Source: Amycolatopsis coloradensis
Lineage (GTDB): Bacteria > Actinomycetota > Actinomycetes > Mycobacteriales > Pseudonocardiaceae
NCBI RefSeq assembly: GCF_001953865.1
Contig: NZ_MQUQ01000012.1
Span: 186,001-250,000, forward strand
Direction of reading: 5' to 3'
Length of the DNA: 64,000 nucleotides
Part shown: positions 43,296 through 51,315 of the stretch, piece by piece
Numbering within the stretch: position 1 is the first letter of the stretch
How the letters are laid out: the number at the start of each line of letters is the position of its first letter
Position numbers and translations under genes: made by a program
Notes under the pieces: model-generated
Database searches by the model: none
Told to the model about the DNA's origin: nothing
Seen by the model: only the letters and a program-made list of their open reading frames with translations

Positions 43296-44450
43296 GTGCG
43301 ATTGATCTTCACTTCTCTGGTCAGTCATGGTCATCTCTATCCCCTACTACCGCTCGCCGTCGCCGCGCGCGACGCCGGGCACGACGTCCTGTTCGCCACC
43401 GGTGACGACATGCGGCCGGTCGTCGAAAAGGCGGGCTTGGCTTCGGAAAGCGCCGGCTTCGGCATGCACGACGCGTTCGCCTCGGCCTTCGGTCCCGATG
43501 CCCCGCCCCGCGACCCCAACGCTTCGCCGGAGTCGTTCTATCCCGTGATCGGGGAGGTGTTCGGAAACGTCCTGCCGCGGCGGTTCTTCGCCGACCTGAC
43601 GCCGTTGTTCGAACGGCACCGGCCGGATCTGGTCGTCTACGAGAGCGGCAACGCGGGCGGCGCCATCGCCGCCCGGCTCGCCGGGATCCCCGCGATCGGC
43701 CACGGTTTCGGCCGGTTCTCGCCGGGCGAGGTCATCGACATCATCACCAGCCGCCTCGCGGAATACGCGGCGGAGGTCGGTTTCGAAGGCGTGGACCTGC
43801 CTTCCTTCGGCGATCCGGTTGTCGACATCTGCCCGAAATCGGTGCAGTCGCCCGATTTCCTGGCCGGGGCGAACCGGATCCCGTTGCGTCCCGTCGGCTG
43901 GGCCGAGCCGGGAGATCTCCCGGCCGGTGTGGTGGGGCGCGACAAGAGCCGTCCGCTGATCTACCTCACGCTCGGCACCGCTTTCGGTGACGAAGGCGTG
44001 TTGAAGCGGGCCATCGCCGGCTTGGGGCGGCTCGAGGCGGACGTCGTGGTCGCCGCGGGGCCGACGGTGGATCCGGCGCAGCTGGGCGAAGTCCCGGGGA
44101 ACGTCCGCGTCGAGGCGTGGGTGCCGCAGGCCGAACTCCTGCCGCACGTCGACCTCGTGGTCCACCACGGTGGAAGCGGGACGACGCTGGGGGCCTTCGG
44201 CACGGGTCTGCCGCAGCTGGTCCTTCCGCAGGGGGCGGATCAGTTCACGAACGCCGAAGCCGTCGTCGCGGCGGGGGTGGGCACGCGGCTGATCGGCGCA
44301 GACAGCACCGAGGACGCCATTTTCGAGCAGTCGCGAAAGCTGCTCGCCGACGACGAGGTCCTGGGGGCGGCGCGGAACCTCGCCGCCGAGGTCGCCGCGA
44401 TGCCGTCACCCGCCGAGGTCGCGCGGCGGCTTCCCGAGTTCGCGGGCTGA
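43296..44450 (+). CDS. UGT/MGT-type glycosyltransferase
   Basis: A 384-aa GT-B fold enzyme of the macrolide glycosyltransferase/UGT type (GT1). The N-terminal acceptor domain opens VRLIFTSLVSHGHLYPLLPL. The C-terminal donor domain carries LIYLTLGTAFGDE, VEAWVPQAELL and HHGGSGTTLGAFGTGLPQLV, the nucleotide-sugar motif. A GTG at 43296 is chosen; a TTG at 43287 would add three residues. It starts 30 nt from the divergent phosphomutase. No natural-product cluster surrounds it, so it may glycosylate a lipid or inactivate an antibiotic; substrate unknown. Confidence 0.9.
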   Translation: MRLIFTSLVSHGHLYPLLPLAVAARDAGHDVLFATGDDMRPVVEKAGLASESAGFGMHDAFASAFGPDAPPRDPNASPESFYPVIGEVFGNVLPRRFFADLTPLFERHRPDLVVYESGNAGGAIAARLAGIPAIGHGFGRFSPGEVIDIITSRLAEYAAEVGFEGVDLPSFGDPVVDICPKSVQSPDFLAGANRIPLRPVGWAEPGDLPAGVVGRDKSRPLIYLTLGTAFGDEGVLKRAIAGLGRLEADVVVAAGPTVDPAQLGEVPGNVRVEAWVPQAELLPHVDLVVHHGGSGTTLGAFGTGLPQLVLPQGADQFTNAEAVVAAGVGTRLIGADSTEDAIFEQSRKLLADDEVLGAARNLAAEVAAMPSPAEVARRLPEFAG

Positions 44451-44511
44451 CAAGTACGTGAAGGCCCCCTTCCTTGCGTCTAGCGCAAGGAAGGGGGCCT
44501 TCACGTACTTG
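44451..44511. terminator. Perfect 28-bp inverted repeat between convergent glycosyltransferase and deoD
   Basis: Positions 44451-44478 and 44484-44511 are exact reverse complements around the loop tctag. It starts at the base after the glycosyltransferase stop. Compared with 8675-8735 it has the same length and loop size and differs by changes that keep the pairing (outer G-C to C-G, A-T to G-C at position 8, A-T to C-G near the loop). It may terminate both genes, yet no T-run follows. Confidence 0.7.
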
Positions 44512-44528
44512 TAGTGTCCTGCGCACTT

Positions 44529-45314
44529 CTAGGCGCGGGTGACGAGTTCCTTCAGCAGGGTGCCCATCCGCGTCGCCGACTGGCGGCCCGCTTCGAGCAC
44601 CTCTTCGTGGTTCAGCGGTTCCCCGGTCATCCCGGCCGCCAGGTTGGTCACCAGCGAAAGCCCGAACACCTCGACCCCGGCGGCGCGGGCGGCGATGGCC
44701 TCCAGCACCGTCGACATGCCGACGAGGTCGGCGCCGAGCGTCCGCAGCATGTGGATCTCGGCCGGGGTCTCGAAATGCGGCCCGGTCAGCCCCGCGTAGA
44801 CACCCTCTTCCAGCGAGGGGTCGATCTCGCGTGCGATGTCGCGCAGCCGCTTCGAGTAGAGGTCCGTCAGGTCGACGAAGTTCGCGCCGACGATCGGCGA
44901 GCGCGCGGTCAAGTTCAAGTGATCGGAGATCAGCACCGGCTGCCCGACGCGGAAGCCCTCGCGCAGGCCACCGGCCGCGTTGGTCAGCAGCACCGTCCGC
45001 GCGCCCGCGGCGGCGGCGGTGCGCACGTTGTGCACGACCGGGTCGATGCCCTTGCCCTCGTAGAAGTGGGTGCGGCCGAGCATGATCAGCGCACGTTTCT
45101 CGCCGACGCGGACCGACCGGGCGGTGCCCCCGTGCCCGACCGCGCCCGGCGCGACGAATCCGGGCAGCTCACCCAGCGGGATCTCCGCGTCCGGCTCCCC
45201 GATGACGTCCGCCGCCGGGCGCCAGCCCGAACCGAGCACGACGGCGATGTCGTGCTTCTCGACGCCGGTGCGCTCGGCGATGGCGGCGGCCGCCGCGACC
45301 TCGTTCTCACTCAT
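44529..45314 (-). CDS. deoD: Purine nucleoside phosphorylase
   Basis: A 261-aa trimeric-type (PNP-I/punA-like) phosphorylase, cleaving inosine and guanosine, and their deoxy forms, to base plus (deoxy)ribose-1-phosphate. The phosphate-binding GSGW, RTHFYEGKGI, TNAAGGLREGFRVG and GPHFETPAEIHMLRTLGADL are in order, and VGMSTVLEAIAAR and LVTNLAAGM complete the purine site. Mycobacterial literature calls this gene deoD or punA. It works with add and the phosphomutase. Start ATG at 45314, overlapping the end of the ABA4-like gene by 8 nt. Confidence 0.95.
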   Translation of the reverse strand: MSENEVAAAAAIAERTGVEKHDIAVVLGSGWRPAADVIGEPDAEIPLGELPGFVAPGAVGHGGTARSVRVGEKRALIMLGRTHFYEGKGIDPVVHNVRTAAAAGARTVLLTNAAGGLREGFRVGQPVLISDHLNLTARSPIVGANFVDLTDLYSKRLRDIAREIDPSLEEGVYAGLTGPHFETPAEIHMLRTLGADLVGMSTVLEAIAARAAGVEVFGLSLVTNLAAGMTGEPLNHEEVLEAGRQSATRMGTLLKELVTRA

Positions 45315-45738
45315 GCGACGAGCGTATCCGGACGGTTCGCACGAGCAGGAACGCCACCAGCCCGAACGGGGACAGGAAGATCGTGAGCGCCAGGATCGGG
45401 CCCGTCACCAGCGGATGGATGCGGTGCTCGCGGGATTCGAGGTACATCCACCGCGCGATGAACAGGTCGAACGCGATCAGGTGGGCCCAGATCGCGGCCG
45501 CCCCGTACGGCGAGCCGGTGAACGCGCGGAGGACGTCCAGCTCCGGCTCGCTCACCGCCGTCCACAGCTCGCCGAGATGAGGGATGGCGAGCGCGAAGTA
45601 CGGGATCAGCGGCAGCAGCGGCACCCATGGCGAGGCCATGATCCGGCGGGTCCACGACCAGCCGGGCAGGAAGATCATCAGCAGCCACAACGGTGTCGCC
45701 AGCGGGAAGGTCCAGGTGAACAGGGTCTCGACGCTCAT
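45307..45738 (-). CDS. ABA4-like (DUF4281) membrane protein
   Basis: A 143-aa protein with four hydrophobic segments: LFTWTFPLATPLWLLMIFLP, WVPLLPLIPYFALAIPH, AAIWAHLIAFDLFIARWMYL and ILALTIFLSPFGLVAFLLV. HLIAFDLFIARW and the LSPFGL motif are characteristic of the ABA4/DUF4281 family, which in plants includes neoxanthin synthase; bacterial roles are unknown. It overlaps both neighbours, 4 nt with the upstream membrane protein and 8 nt with deoD, so the three are one transcript. Confidence 0.85.
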   Translation of the reverse strand: MSVETLFTWTFPLATPLWLLMIFLPGWSWTRRIMASPWVPLLPLIPYFALAIPHLGELWTAVSEPELDVLRAFTGSPYGAAAIWAHLIAFDLFIARWMYLESREHRIHPLVTGPILALTIFLSPFGLVAFLLVRTVRIRSSHE

Positions 45739-46709
45739 CGCAGGGACCCCTCCAGCTCTCGATCCTCCGACGGCCGCCCGATCGCGTTCAGCCCGCTGAA
45801 GGCGACGCCCGCGATGAGCAGCACGAGGGCCGTCAGGGTCGGTCCGTCGGGGTCGACGATCGACTGGCCGCGCAGCGCTTGCCAGGTGAGCAGGGCGAGA
45901 AGTCCCGCGTAGCCGACACCGGCGATCACGACGAGCCGCAGCCGGACGACGTCGTCGCGAAGTCGCGGGTACCGCGCGGCCAGGACCCCGAGGGCGAGGG
46001 CGAACAGCGGAAGCGCCTGAAGGCCGTGCAGGCCGACGAAATGCGGGATCCGCAGGTCGCCGCCGACCGTGCTCCAGCCGAGGATCGGCAGGCCGGGACC
46101 GCCGTCGGGCAGGCCGACGGTATGCGCGCCGATCATCGCGGACTGGCCGGTCGCGTCGAGCAAGGCCTGCTGGTCCGGGGTGGGGTTGCTCATCAGCGTC
46201 GCCAGCGAGATCCCGATCATGCCGAGGACCGCGCCGATCCTGGCCGCCCACGTCGTCGCGCGGTCGGGGAGCCGGGTGAACATGACGACGATCGTCAGGC
46301 CGAGGTTGACCGTCCACAGCGTGGCGATCATCCCGGCCATGACCTGGAAGATCGTGTCGTCCAGCGGGGTCGCGTTGTTGAAGTGGCTCGCCCGGACGCG
46401 GGCGGCCTGGAACACGATCAGCGCGTATTCGGCCGCGAAGATCACGGTGACCACGTTCGCCAGCCAGCTCGCTGTCCGCCGGAATTTCGGCAGCACCGAG
46501 ACGAGCCAGCTCCAGGTGAAGAAGTACAGCACGGCGGAGACGGCGAATTTGAACGGTTTCGCCCAGAGCGGCTCGCCGTTCAGTGTCCGCTGGTCGATCA
46601 GCATGGCCAGCACGCACAGCACGGTGATCACGGTGAAGACCTGAGCGCAGCGATACGAACCGCGATGCCAGGTGCGGGTTCTCTCCCGGAGATCGGTCAA
46701 GATGGTCAC
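45735..46709 (-). CDS. Multi-helix integral membrane protein of unknown function
   Basis: A 324-aa protein with roughly eight hydrophobic segments, among them VFTVITVLCVLAMLID, FAVSAVLYFFTWSWLVSVLP, VFAAEYALIV-like residues and IVVMFTRLP. A conserved-looking HFVGLHGLQALPLFALALGV contains a candidate metal- or haem-binding HxxxLH pattern. GTG at 46709 is chosen because GGGGAGGA lies 4 nt upstream; an ATG at 46739 would include the ribosome site in the coding region. It is divergent from a MerR regulator and followed by the ABA4-like gene. Function not recognised. Confidence 0.75.
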   Translation of the reverse strand: MTILTDLRERTRTWHRGSYRCAQVFTVITVLCVLAMLIDQRTLNGEPLWAKPFKFAVSAVLYFFTWSWLVSVLPKFRRTASWLANVVTVIFAAEYALIVFQAARVRASHFNNATPLDDTIFQVMAGMIATLWTVNLGLTIVVMFTRLPDRATTWAARIGAVLGMIGISLATLMSNPTPDQQALLDATGQSAMIGAHTVGLPDGGPGLPILGWSTVGGDLRIPHFVGLHGLQALPLFALALGVLAARYPRLRDDVVRLRLVVIAGVGYAGLLALLTWQALRGQSIVDPDGPTLTALVLLIAGVAFSGLNAIGRPSEDRELEGSLR

Positions 46710-46723
46710 GGGTCCTCCCCAGA

Positions 46724-46766
46724 ATGGATAGTCATGCACCCCGTTATGGGAAGTTTAGCTATCCAT
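46724..46766. promoter_or_regulatory. Inverted repeat in the MerR/membrane-protein divergent promoter
   Basis: ATGGATAG (46724-46731) and CTATCCAT (46759-46766) are exact inverted repeats with a 27-nt spacer, in the AT-richer gap between a MerR gene and the divergent membrane operon that leads to deoD. The arms would place a dimer's half-sites about three turns apart. It is a candidate control site for both transcripts. Confidence 0.45.
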
Positions 46767-46822
46767 GCTGAGAACTCTTCAGGGACGACCCGGGAACCGT
46801 CCCGAGATCGGAGTGACAACGC

Positions 46823-47467
46823 GTGCGGATGGCGGAGCTGAGCGGAAAAGCCGGGGTCCCGGTGGCCACGATCAAGTACTACCTGCGGGAAGGGCTGCTC
46901 CCGCCGGGTGAGCGGACCAGCCCCAATCAGGCGAAGTACGACGACGGGCACGTCCAGCGGATCAAGCTGATCAGAGCGCTGATGGACGTCGGCGGCCTCG
47001 CGCTCACGACGGTCGGCGAGGTGCTCGCCGCGGTCGACGCCGGGGGTGCCGACCCCCACCACGTCCTCGGCATCGCGCAGCAGGGCATCACGATCTCCAA
47101 GCAGATCGTCGACGACGAAGCCCGGGACTGGGCGCTCGCCACGGTCCGGGGCCTGGCGAAGCGCCGGGGCTGGCCCCGCAAGAGCGAGGACGATCCGATC
47201 ATCCAGGCCCTGGTCGGCGTCCTCTGCGCGATCCGGGAGGTCGGGCACGGCTGGTACTTCGACAAACTCGACGACTACGCCGAGATCGCCGACCGGACCG
47301 CCGACCTGGACCTCGAAAGCCTCGCCGGGATCGAGTCGCTGGAGCGCATCATCGAGATCGCCGTCGTGGAAACCGTGCTCAGCGACAGGTTGCTCTCGTC
47401 ACTGCGGAGGCTGGCGCAGCAGCGGGCATCGAAAGCGTACTTCGGCAGGCTGGCCGTCGACGACTGA
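46823..47467 (+). CDS. MerR-family regulator
   Basis: A 214-aa regulator with an N-terminal MerR winged helix, MRMAELSGKAGVPVATIKYY then LREGLLPPGERTSPNQAKYD. The long C-terminal region (residues ~80-214) is helical and much larger than in metal-sensing MerR proteins; it may bind a small ligand. GTG at 46823 gives the usual first residues; the ATG at 46829 would remove two. The divergent membrane operon is its probable target. Confidence 0.88.
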   Translation: MRMAELSGKAGVPVATIKYYLREGLLPPGERTSPNQAKYDDGHVQRIKLIRALMDVGGLALTTVGEVLAAVDAGGADPHHVLGIAQQGITISKQIVDDEARDWALATVRGLAKRRGWPRKSEDDPIIQALVGVLCAIREVGHGWYFDKLDDYAEIADRTADLDLESLAGIESLERIIEIAVVETVLSDRLLSSLRRLAQQRASKAYFGRLAVDD

Positions 47468-47478
47468 CCGCGCCCCGG

Positions 47479-49281
47479 CTAGCCGTCGACGACGAGGGAC
47501 TGCGCGACCGGCTCGAAAACCGTGGTCTTCGCCGACGTCTCCTGCTCGATCGGCGAGGTCACCGAGAGGATCCACAGGTCGGCGCCCCCGCTGAACAGAT
47601 CCATGAACGTCGTGCGTGTGATGCTCTCGTTCGAGGAGTCCCTGACCGCGGTGGAGCGTTCGGTCGTCCGGTAGACGTACCGCATGCTGTTGTCGCCCCG
47701 GCCCGGCACGGGGGCGGGTTCCCCGATGAGGGAGACCTCCGGGCTCTGCGACTTCAGCCAGCTGAAGTAGGCCGGTGGCGGATTTTCGGCGAGGAAGCCG
47801 GTCAGCCGCTCGATCCGGATGACCTGCCCGCCGTCGGGCGAGACGTACTGGACCACCGTGCTCGGCACCCCCCTGGTGACGTGCGGGGCGACGAACTTTT
47901 TCCAGTCCTTCGGCACGCTGATGCTGAACCGGCCGCCTTTGACGCCGTTCACCGTGCTCGCGTCACCCTGCTGGGTGACCAGTTCGGGCGGCGGCTGAGA
48001 GCCGATCTCGCCGCCCCGCGGCGTCCCTTCCGGTGGCCGCAGGTCCTGCCCGCCGACCGCCCTGGCCAGGACGAATCCGCCACCGGCGGCCAGCAGGAAG
48101 ATGACGACCGAAGCGAGCGCCAGCGCCACCGTGGCCGCCGCCGACCGGCTCGGCGGGCGCGGCACCGCGGGCGTGACCGTCGGCATCGGCGCGGGTTCGG
48201 CCGGATGCGCAGGAGGCCGGAGTTCCGGGGACCGCGGCTCCGGAGCCGCCGCGGGCGGGTTCAGGAACGGCAGTGGCCCCGGGTCGGCGGCGAGTTCGGA
48301 ACTCGTGCCCTCGCCCGGTTTGTCGGGGACGACCGGCTTGATCACCTGGGTGTCGGTCGCGTCGAGGTGCGCGGTGGTCTTCTTGCCGTCGGGCGTGTGG
48401 AACAACTCGGCGGGGAAGAGGTCGATCAGGGTCTTGGCCTGCAACGGGTACAGGCGCCGCCGCACCTCGCGCAGGGTGATCCGCTTCGACGGCTCCTTCT
48501 TCATGAGCGCGCCGATGACGTCGGACAGCGGGCCGGGGCCGGGTTTGGGAACCTTGCCGTTGACGACCTTGCCGACCGTTTCGAGCGGGTCGCCGTCGGC
48601 GTCGTAGGGCGGCGAGCCCTCGATGGCGGCGAACAGCGTCGCGCCGAGGCCCCACAGGTCCGCCGCGGGGACGACGGCGCCGCCGGAGGCGACTTCGGGC
48701 GCGATGTAGGCGGGGGAGCCGAGCATCATCCCGGTGCGGGTCATGGTGGCTTCGGAGACGTTCCTGGCGATGCCGAAATCGGTGAGCTTGATGCGGCCGT
48801 CAACCGCGACCAGGACGTTCCCCGGTTTGACGTCACGGTGGGTGATCCCGGCGGCGTGCGCGGCTTCGAGGGCGGACGCCACCGCGATGCCGACCGCCGC
48901 CGCCTGCTCGACCGTCAGCGGCCCGTGGTCGCGCAGGATGTGCGCCAGGCTACGGGAAGGCAGCAGTTCCATGACCACGAACGGTTCGTCGTTCTCGCGT
49001 GCGACGTCGTGCAGGATGATCACGTTCGGGTGACTCAGGACGGCGATCGCGCGGGCTTCCCGCAGGGTCCGTTCGCGGAGTTCGTCGGCCTGCGCGGTCG
49101 GGACGCCGGGTGGGAGGCGGACCTCTTTGACCGCGACCGGGCGGTGCAGGAACTCGTCGTAGGCCGACCAGACGGTGCCCATCGACCCCGATCCGATCAC
49201 CGAGCGCAACCGATATCGCCCGGCTACGACGCGCTTCTCGTCGCCGGGGCTCTCGCTGGACTCGGTGGGGTCGGACGGCAC
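47479..49281 (-). CDS. Membrane-anchored Ser/Thr protein kinase (Hanks type)
   Basis: A 600-aa PknB-like kinase. The P-loop is GSGSMGTVWSA (residues ~30-40), the ATP lysine is in VAVKE, the catalytic loop is HRDVKPGN, the Mg loop is DFG, and APE closes the activation segment with its TMTRTG phosphorylation candidates. A proline-rich linker follows, then one helix, VALALASVVIFLLAAGGGFV. The extracytoplasmic domain of about 200 residues has SISVPKDWKKFVAPHV and is not a PASTA domain. It may sense the cell surface. GTG at 49281 is used; codons upstream are poor. It overlaps no neighbour and is convergent with the MerR gene. Confidence 0.92.
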   Translation of the reverse strand: MPSDPTESSESPGDEKRVVAGRYRLRSVIGSGSMGTVWSAYDEFLHRPVAVKEVRLPPGVPTAQADELRERTLREARAIAVLSHPNVIILHDVARENDEPFVVMELLPSRSLAHILRDHGPLTVEQAAAVGIAVASALEAAHAAGITHRDVKPGNVLVAVDGRIKLTDFGIARNVSEATMTRTGMMLGSPAYIAPEVASGGAVVPAADLWGLGATLFAAIEGSPPYDADGDPLETVGKVVNGKVPKPGPGPLSDVIGALMKKEPSKRITLREVRRRLYPLQAKTLIDLFPAELFHTPDGKKTTAHLDATDTQVIKPVVPDKPGEGTSSELAADPGPLPFLNPPAAAPEPRSPELRPPAHPAEPAPMPTVTPAVPRPPSRSAAATVALALASVVIFLLAAGGGFVLARAVGGQDLRPPEGTPRGGEIGSQPPPELVTQQGDASTVNGVKGGRFSISVPKDWKKFVAPHVTRGVPSTVVQYVSPDGGQVIRIERLTGFLAENPPPAYFSWLKSQSPEVSLIGEPAPVPGRGDNSMRYVYRTTERSTAVRDSSNESITRTTFMDLFSGGADLWILSVTSPIEQETSAKTTVFEPVAQSLVVDG

Positions 49282-49452
49282 GGCCCCAATTGTGTCGTAT
49301 GCCCGTCTGACGGGCCGATGCGCCGTGCCCTGGAGGAGCGAAGAGGCCATCCGCCGTCGGAGTCCGGATGATGGCCGCGCGACCAGAGTCCACTCCTCGG
49401 CGCGACTCACGTCACAAGTGAGTCTTGTTAAGGGCCGTTAACATCGTTGGTT

Positions 49453-51315
49453 ATGACGGAAGTGGCCGAGACGGAGTCAGTGCGGACCCCAGACGAGCCC
49501 GACGAGCTGGCTCTCGCGGCGGAGTTCCCGGAAGCGAGCCGGGAGCAGTGGCGGGAACTCGTCGCCGGAGTGCTGCGCAAGAGCGGCGCGATCGACGAAG
49601 GGTTCGATGGCCTGCCCGAAAGCAAGCTGGTCACCCGGACGTATGACGGCTTGGAGATCCAGCCGCTCTACACCGCCGAGGACACGGTCGGGGGAACGGG
49701 CTTCCCCGGCCTTCCGCCGTTCGTGAGAAGCGCCCGTCCGGAGGGTTCGGTGACGACGGGCTGGGACATCCGTGCCCGGTACGCGCGCCGCGACGCCAAG
49801 GTCACGAACACCGCGATCCTCGCCGACCTCGAAGGCGGCGTCAGCTCGATCTGGCTGCGCGTGGGCTCGACCGGCGTCCCCGTCGCCGATCTGGCCGACG
49901 CGCTGAACGAGGTCTACGTCGACCTCGCGCCCGTCACCCTCGACGCGGGCGAAGAGTACGAAGCCGCCGCGAACGAGTTGTTCACCCTTTTCGCCGAACG
50001 GGAGATCCCGGCGAGCGCGTTCACCGCGACGCTCGGCGCCGACCCGATCGGGCTGACCGCGCGCACCGGTTCGGCGCGTCCGCTCGCCCCCGCCGCGGAA
50101 CTCGCGGCGCGCGTCGCCGCCAGTCACCCGAAGGTGCGGACGATCGTCGCCGACGGCCTGCCGTTCCACGAGGCGGGCGGTTCGGACGCGCAGGAACTCG
50201 GCGCGGCCATCGCGGCGGGCGTCGCGTACCTGCGGGCGCTCACCGAAGCGGGGCTGGACGTCGACACCGCGGCCGGTCAGCTCGAGTTCCGGCTCGCCGC
50301 CACGGCCGACCAGTTCCTCACGATCGCGAAGTTCCGCGCCGCGCGACGCCTGTGGGCTCGCGTCACCGAGGTCTCCGGCGGGAAGGCTTCCGGTATGCGG
50401 CAGCACGCGGTCACCTCGCCCGCGATGCTGACCCAGCGTGACCCGTGGGTGAACATGCTGCGGACCACACTCGCCTGTTTCGGCGCCGGGGTCGGCGGCG
50501 CGGACGCGATCACCGTGCTCCCGTTCGACGCCGCGATCGGCCAGCCGGACGCGTTCTCCGCGCGGATCGCGCGCAACACGCACGCCGTCCTGCTGGAGGA
50601 GTCCAAACTCGCCGGCGTCATCGATCCGGCTGGCGGCTCCTGGTACGTCGAGAACCTCACCGACGACCTCGCCAAGGCCGCGTGGCGTGAGTTCACCGCC
50701 ATCGAGGCGGCAGGCGGGATCGAGGCCGAGCTTGCGTCCGGCGCGCTCGCCGGGCGGCTCGCCGAAACCTGGGAAAAGCGGTCGAAGCGGCTTTCGACCC
50801 GGCGCGATCCGATCACCGGCGTCAGCGAATTTCCCAACCTCACGGAGAAAGCGGTCGTTCGTGATCCCGTCGAAGACCTGCCGGACGGTGGTCTGCCCCG
50901 GCATCGGTACGCCGAGGCCTTCGAAGCCCTGCGGGACCGCGCGGACGCGCACCCCAGTCGCCCCCGCGTCTTCCTCGCGACGCTCGGCCCCGTCGCGGCG
51001 CACACCGGACGGGCGAGTTTCGCGGCGAACCTCTTCCAAGCGGGCGGAATCGAGGCCGTGAACCCGGGCGCCCCCGAAGACGTCGTCGCGGAGTTCCGGG
51101 CCAGCGGAACGAAGATCGCCTGCCTCTGCGGAAGCAACACTTCCTACGCGGAGGAAGCCGACAGCGTCGCGAAGGCGCTGAAGGAAGCAGGCGCCACGTC
51201 AGTGCTTCTCGCCGGTAAACCCGGCGATCACGCGGACGTCTCGGGCTACCTCTTCACGGGCTGCGACGCCCTCGAAGTCCTGACCGGCACGTTGAACGAG
51301 CTCGGAGTGCAGTGA
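49453..51315 (+). CDS. mutA: Methylmalonyl-CoA mutase small (beta) subunit
   Basis: A 620-aa subunit paired with MutB in adenosylcobalamin-dependent interconversion of methylmalonyl-CoA and succinyl-CoA. It has the TIM-barrel half: PLYTAEDTVGGTGFPGLPPF, GWDIRARYARRDAKVTNTAI and IARNTHAVLLEESKLAGVID. The C-terminal B12-like domain lacks the DxHxxG cobalamin motif, as expected for the non-catalytic subunit. The ATG at 49453 has no clear Shine-Dalgarno; a TTG at 49447 is in frame. First gene of mutA-mutB-meaB; its stop overlaps the mutB start. Confidence 0.95.
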   Translation: MTEVAETESVRTPDEPDELALAAEFPEASREQWRELVAGVLRKSGAIDEGFDGLPESKLVTRTYDGLEIQPLYTAEDTVGGTGFPGLPPFVRSARPEGSVTTGWDIRARYARRDAKVTNTAILADLEGGVSSIWLRVGSTGVPVADLADALNEVYVDLAPVTLDAGEEYEAAANELFTLFAEREIPASAFTATLGADPIGLTARTGSARPLAPAAELAARVAASHPKVRTIVADGLPFHEAGGSDAQELGAAIAAGVAYLRALTEAGLDVDTAAGQLEFRLAATADQFLTIAKFRAARRLWARVTEVSGGKASGMRQHAVTSPAMLTQRDPWVNMLRTTLACFGAGVGGADAITVLPFDAAIGQPDAFSARIARNTHAVLLEESKLAGVIDPAGGSWYVENLTDDLAKAAWREFTAIEAAGGIEAELASGALAGRLAETWEKRSKRLSTRRDPITGVSEFPNLTEKAVVRDPVEDLPDGGLPRHRYAEAFEALRDRADAHPSRPRVFLATLGPVAAHTGRASFAANLFQAGGIEAVNPGAPEDVVAEFRASGTKIACLCGSNTSYAEEADSVAKALKEAGATSVLLAGKPGDHADVSGYLFTGCDALEVLTGTLNELGVQ

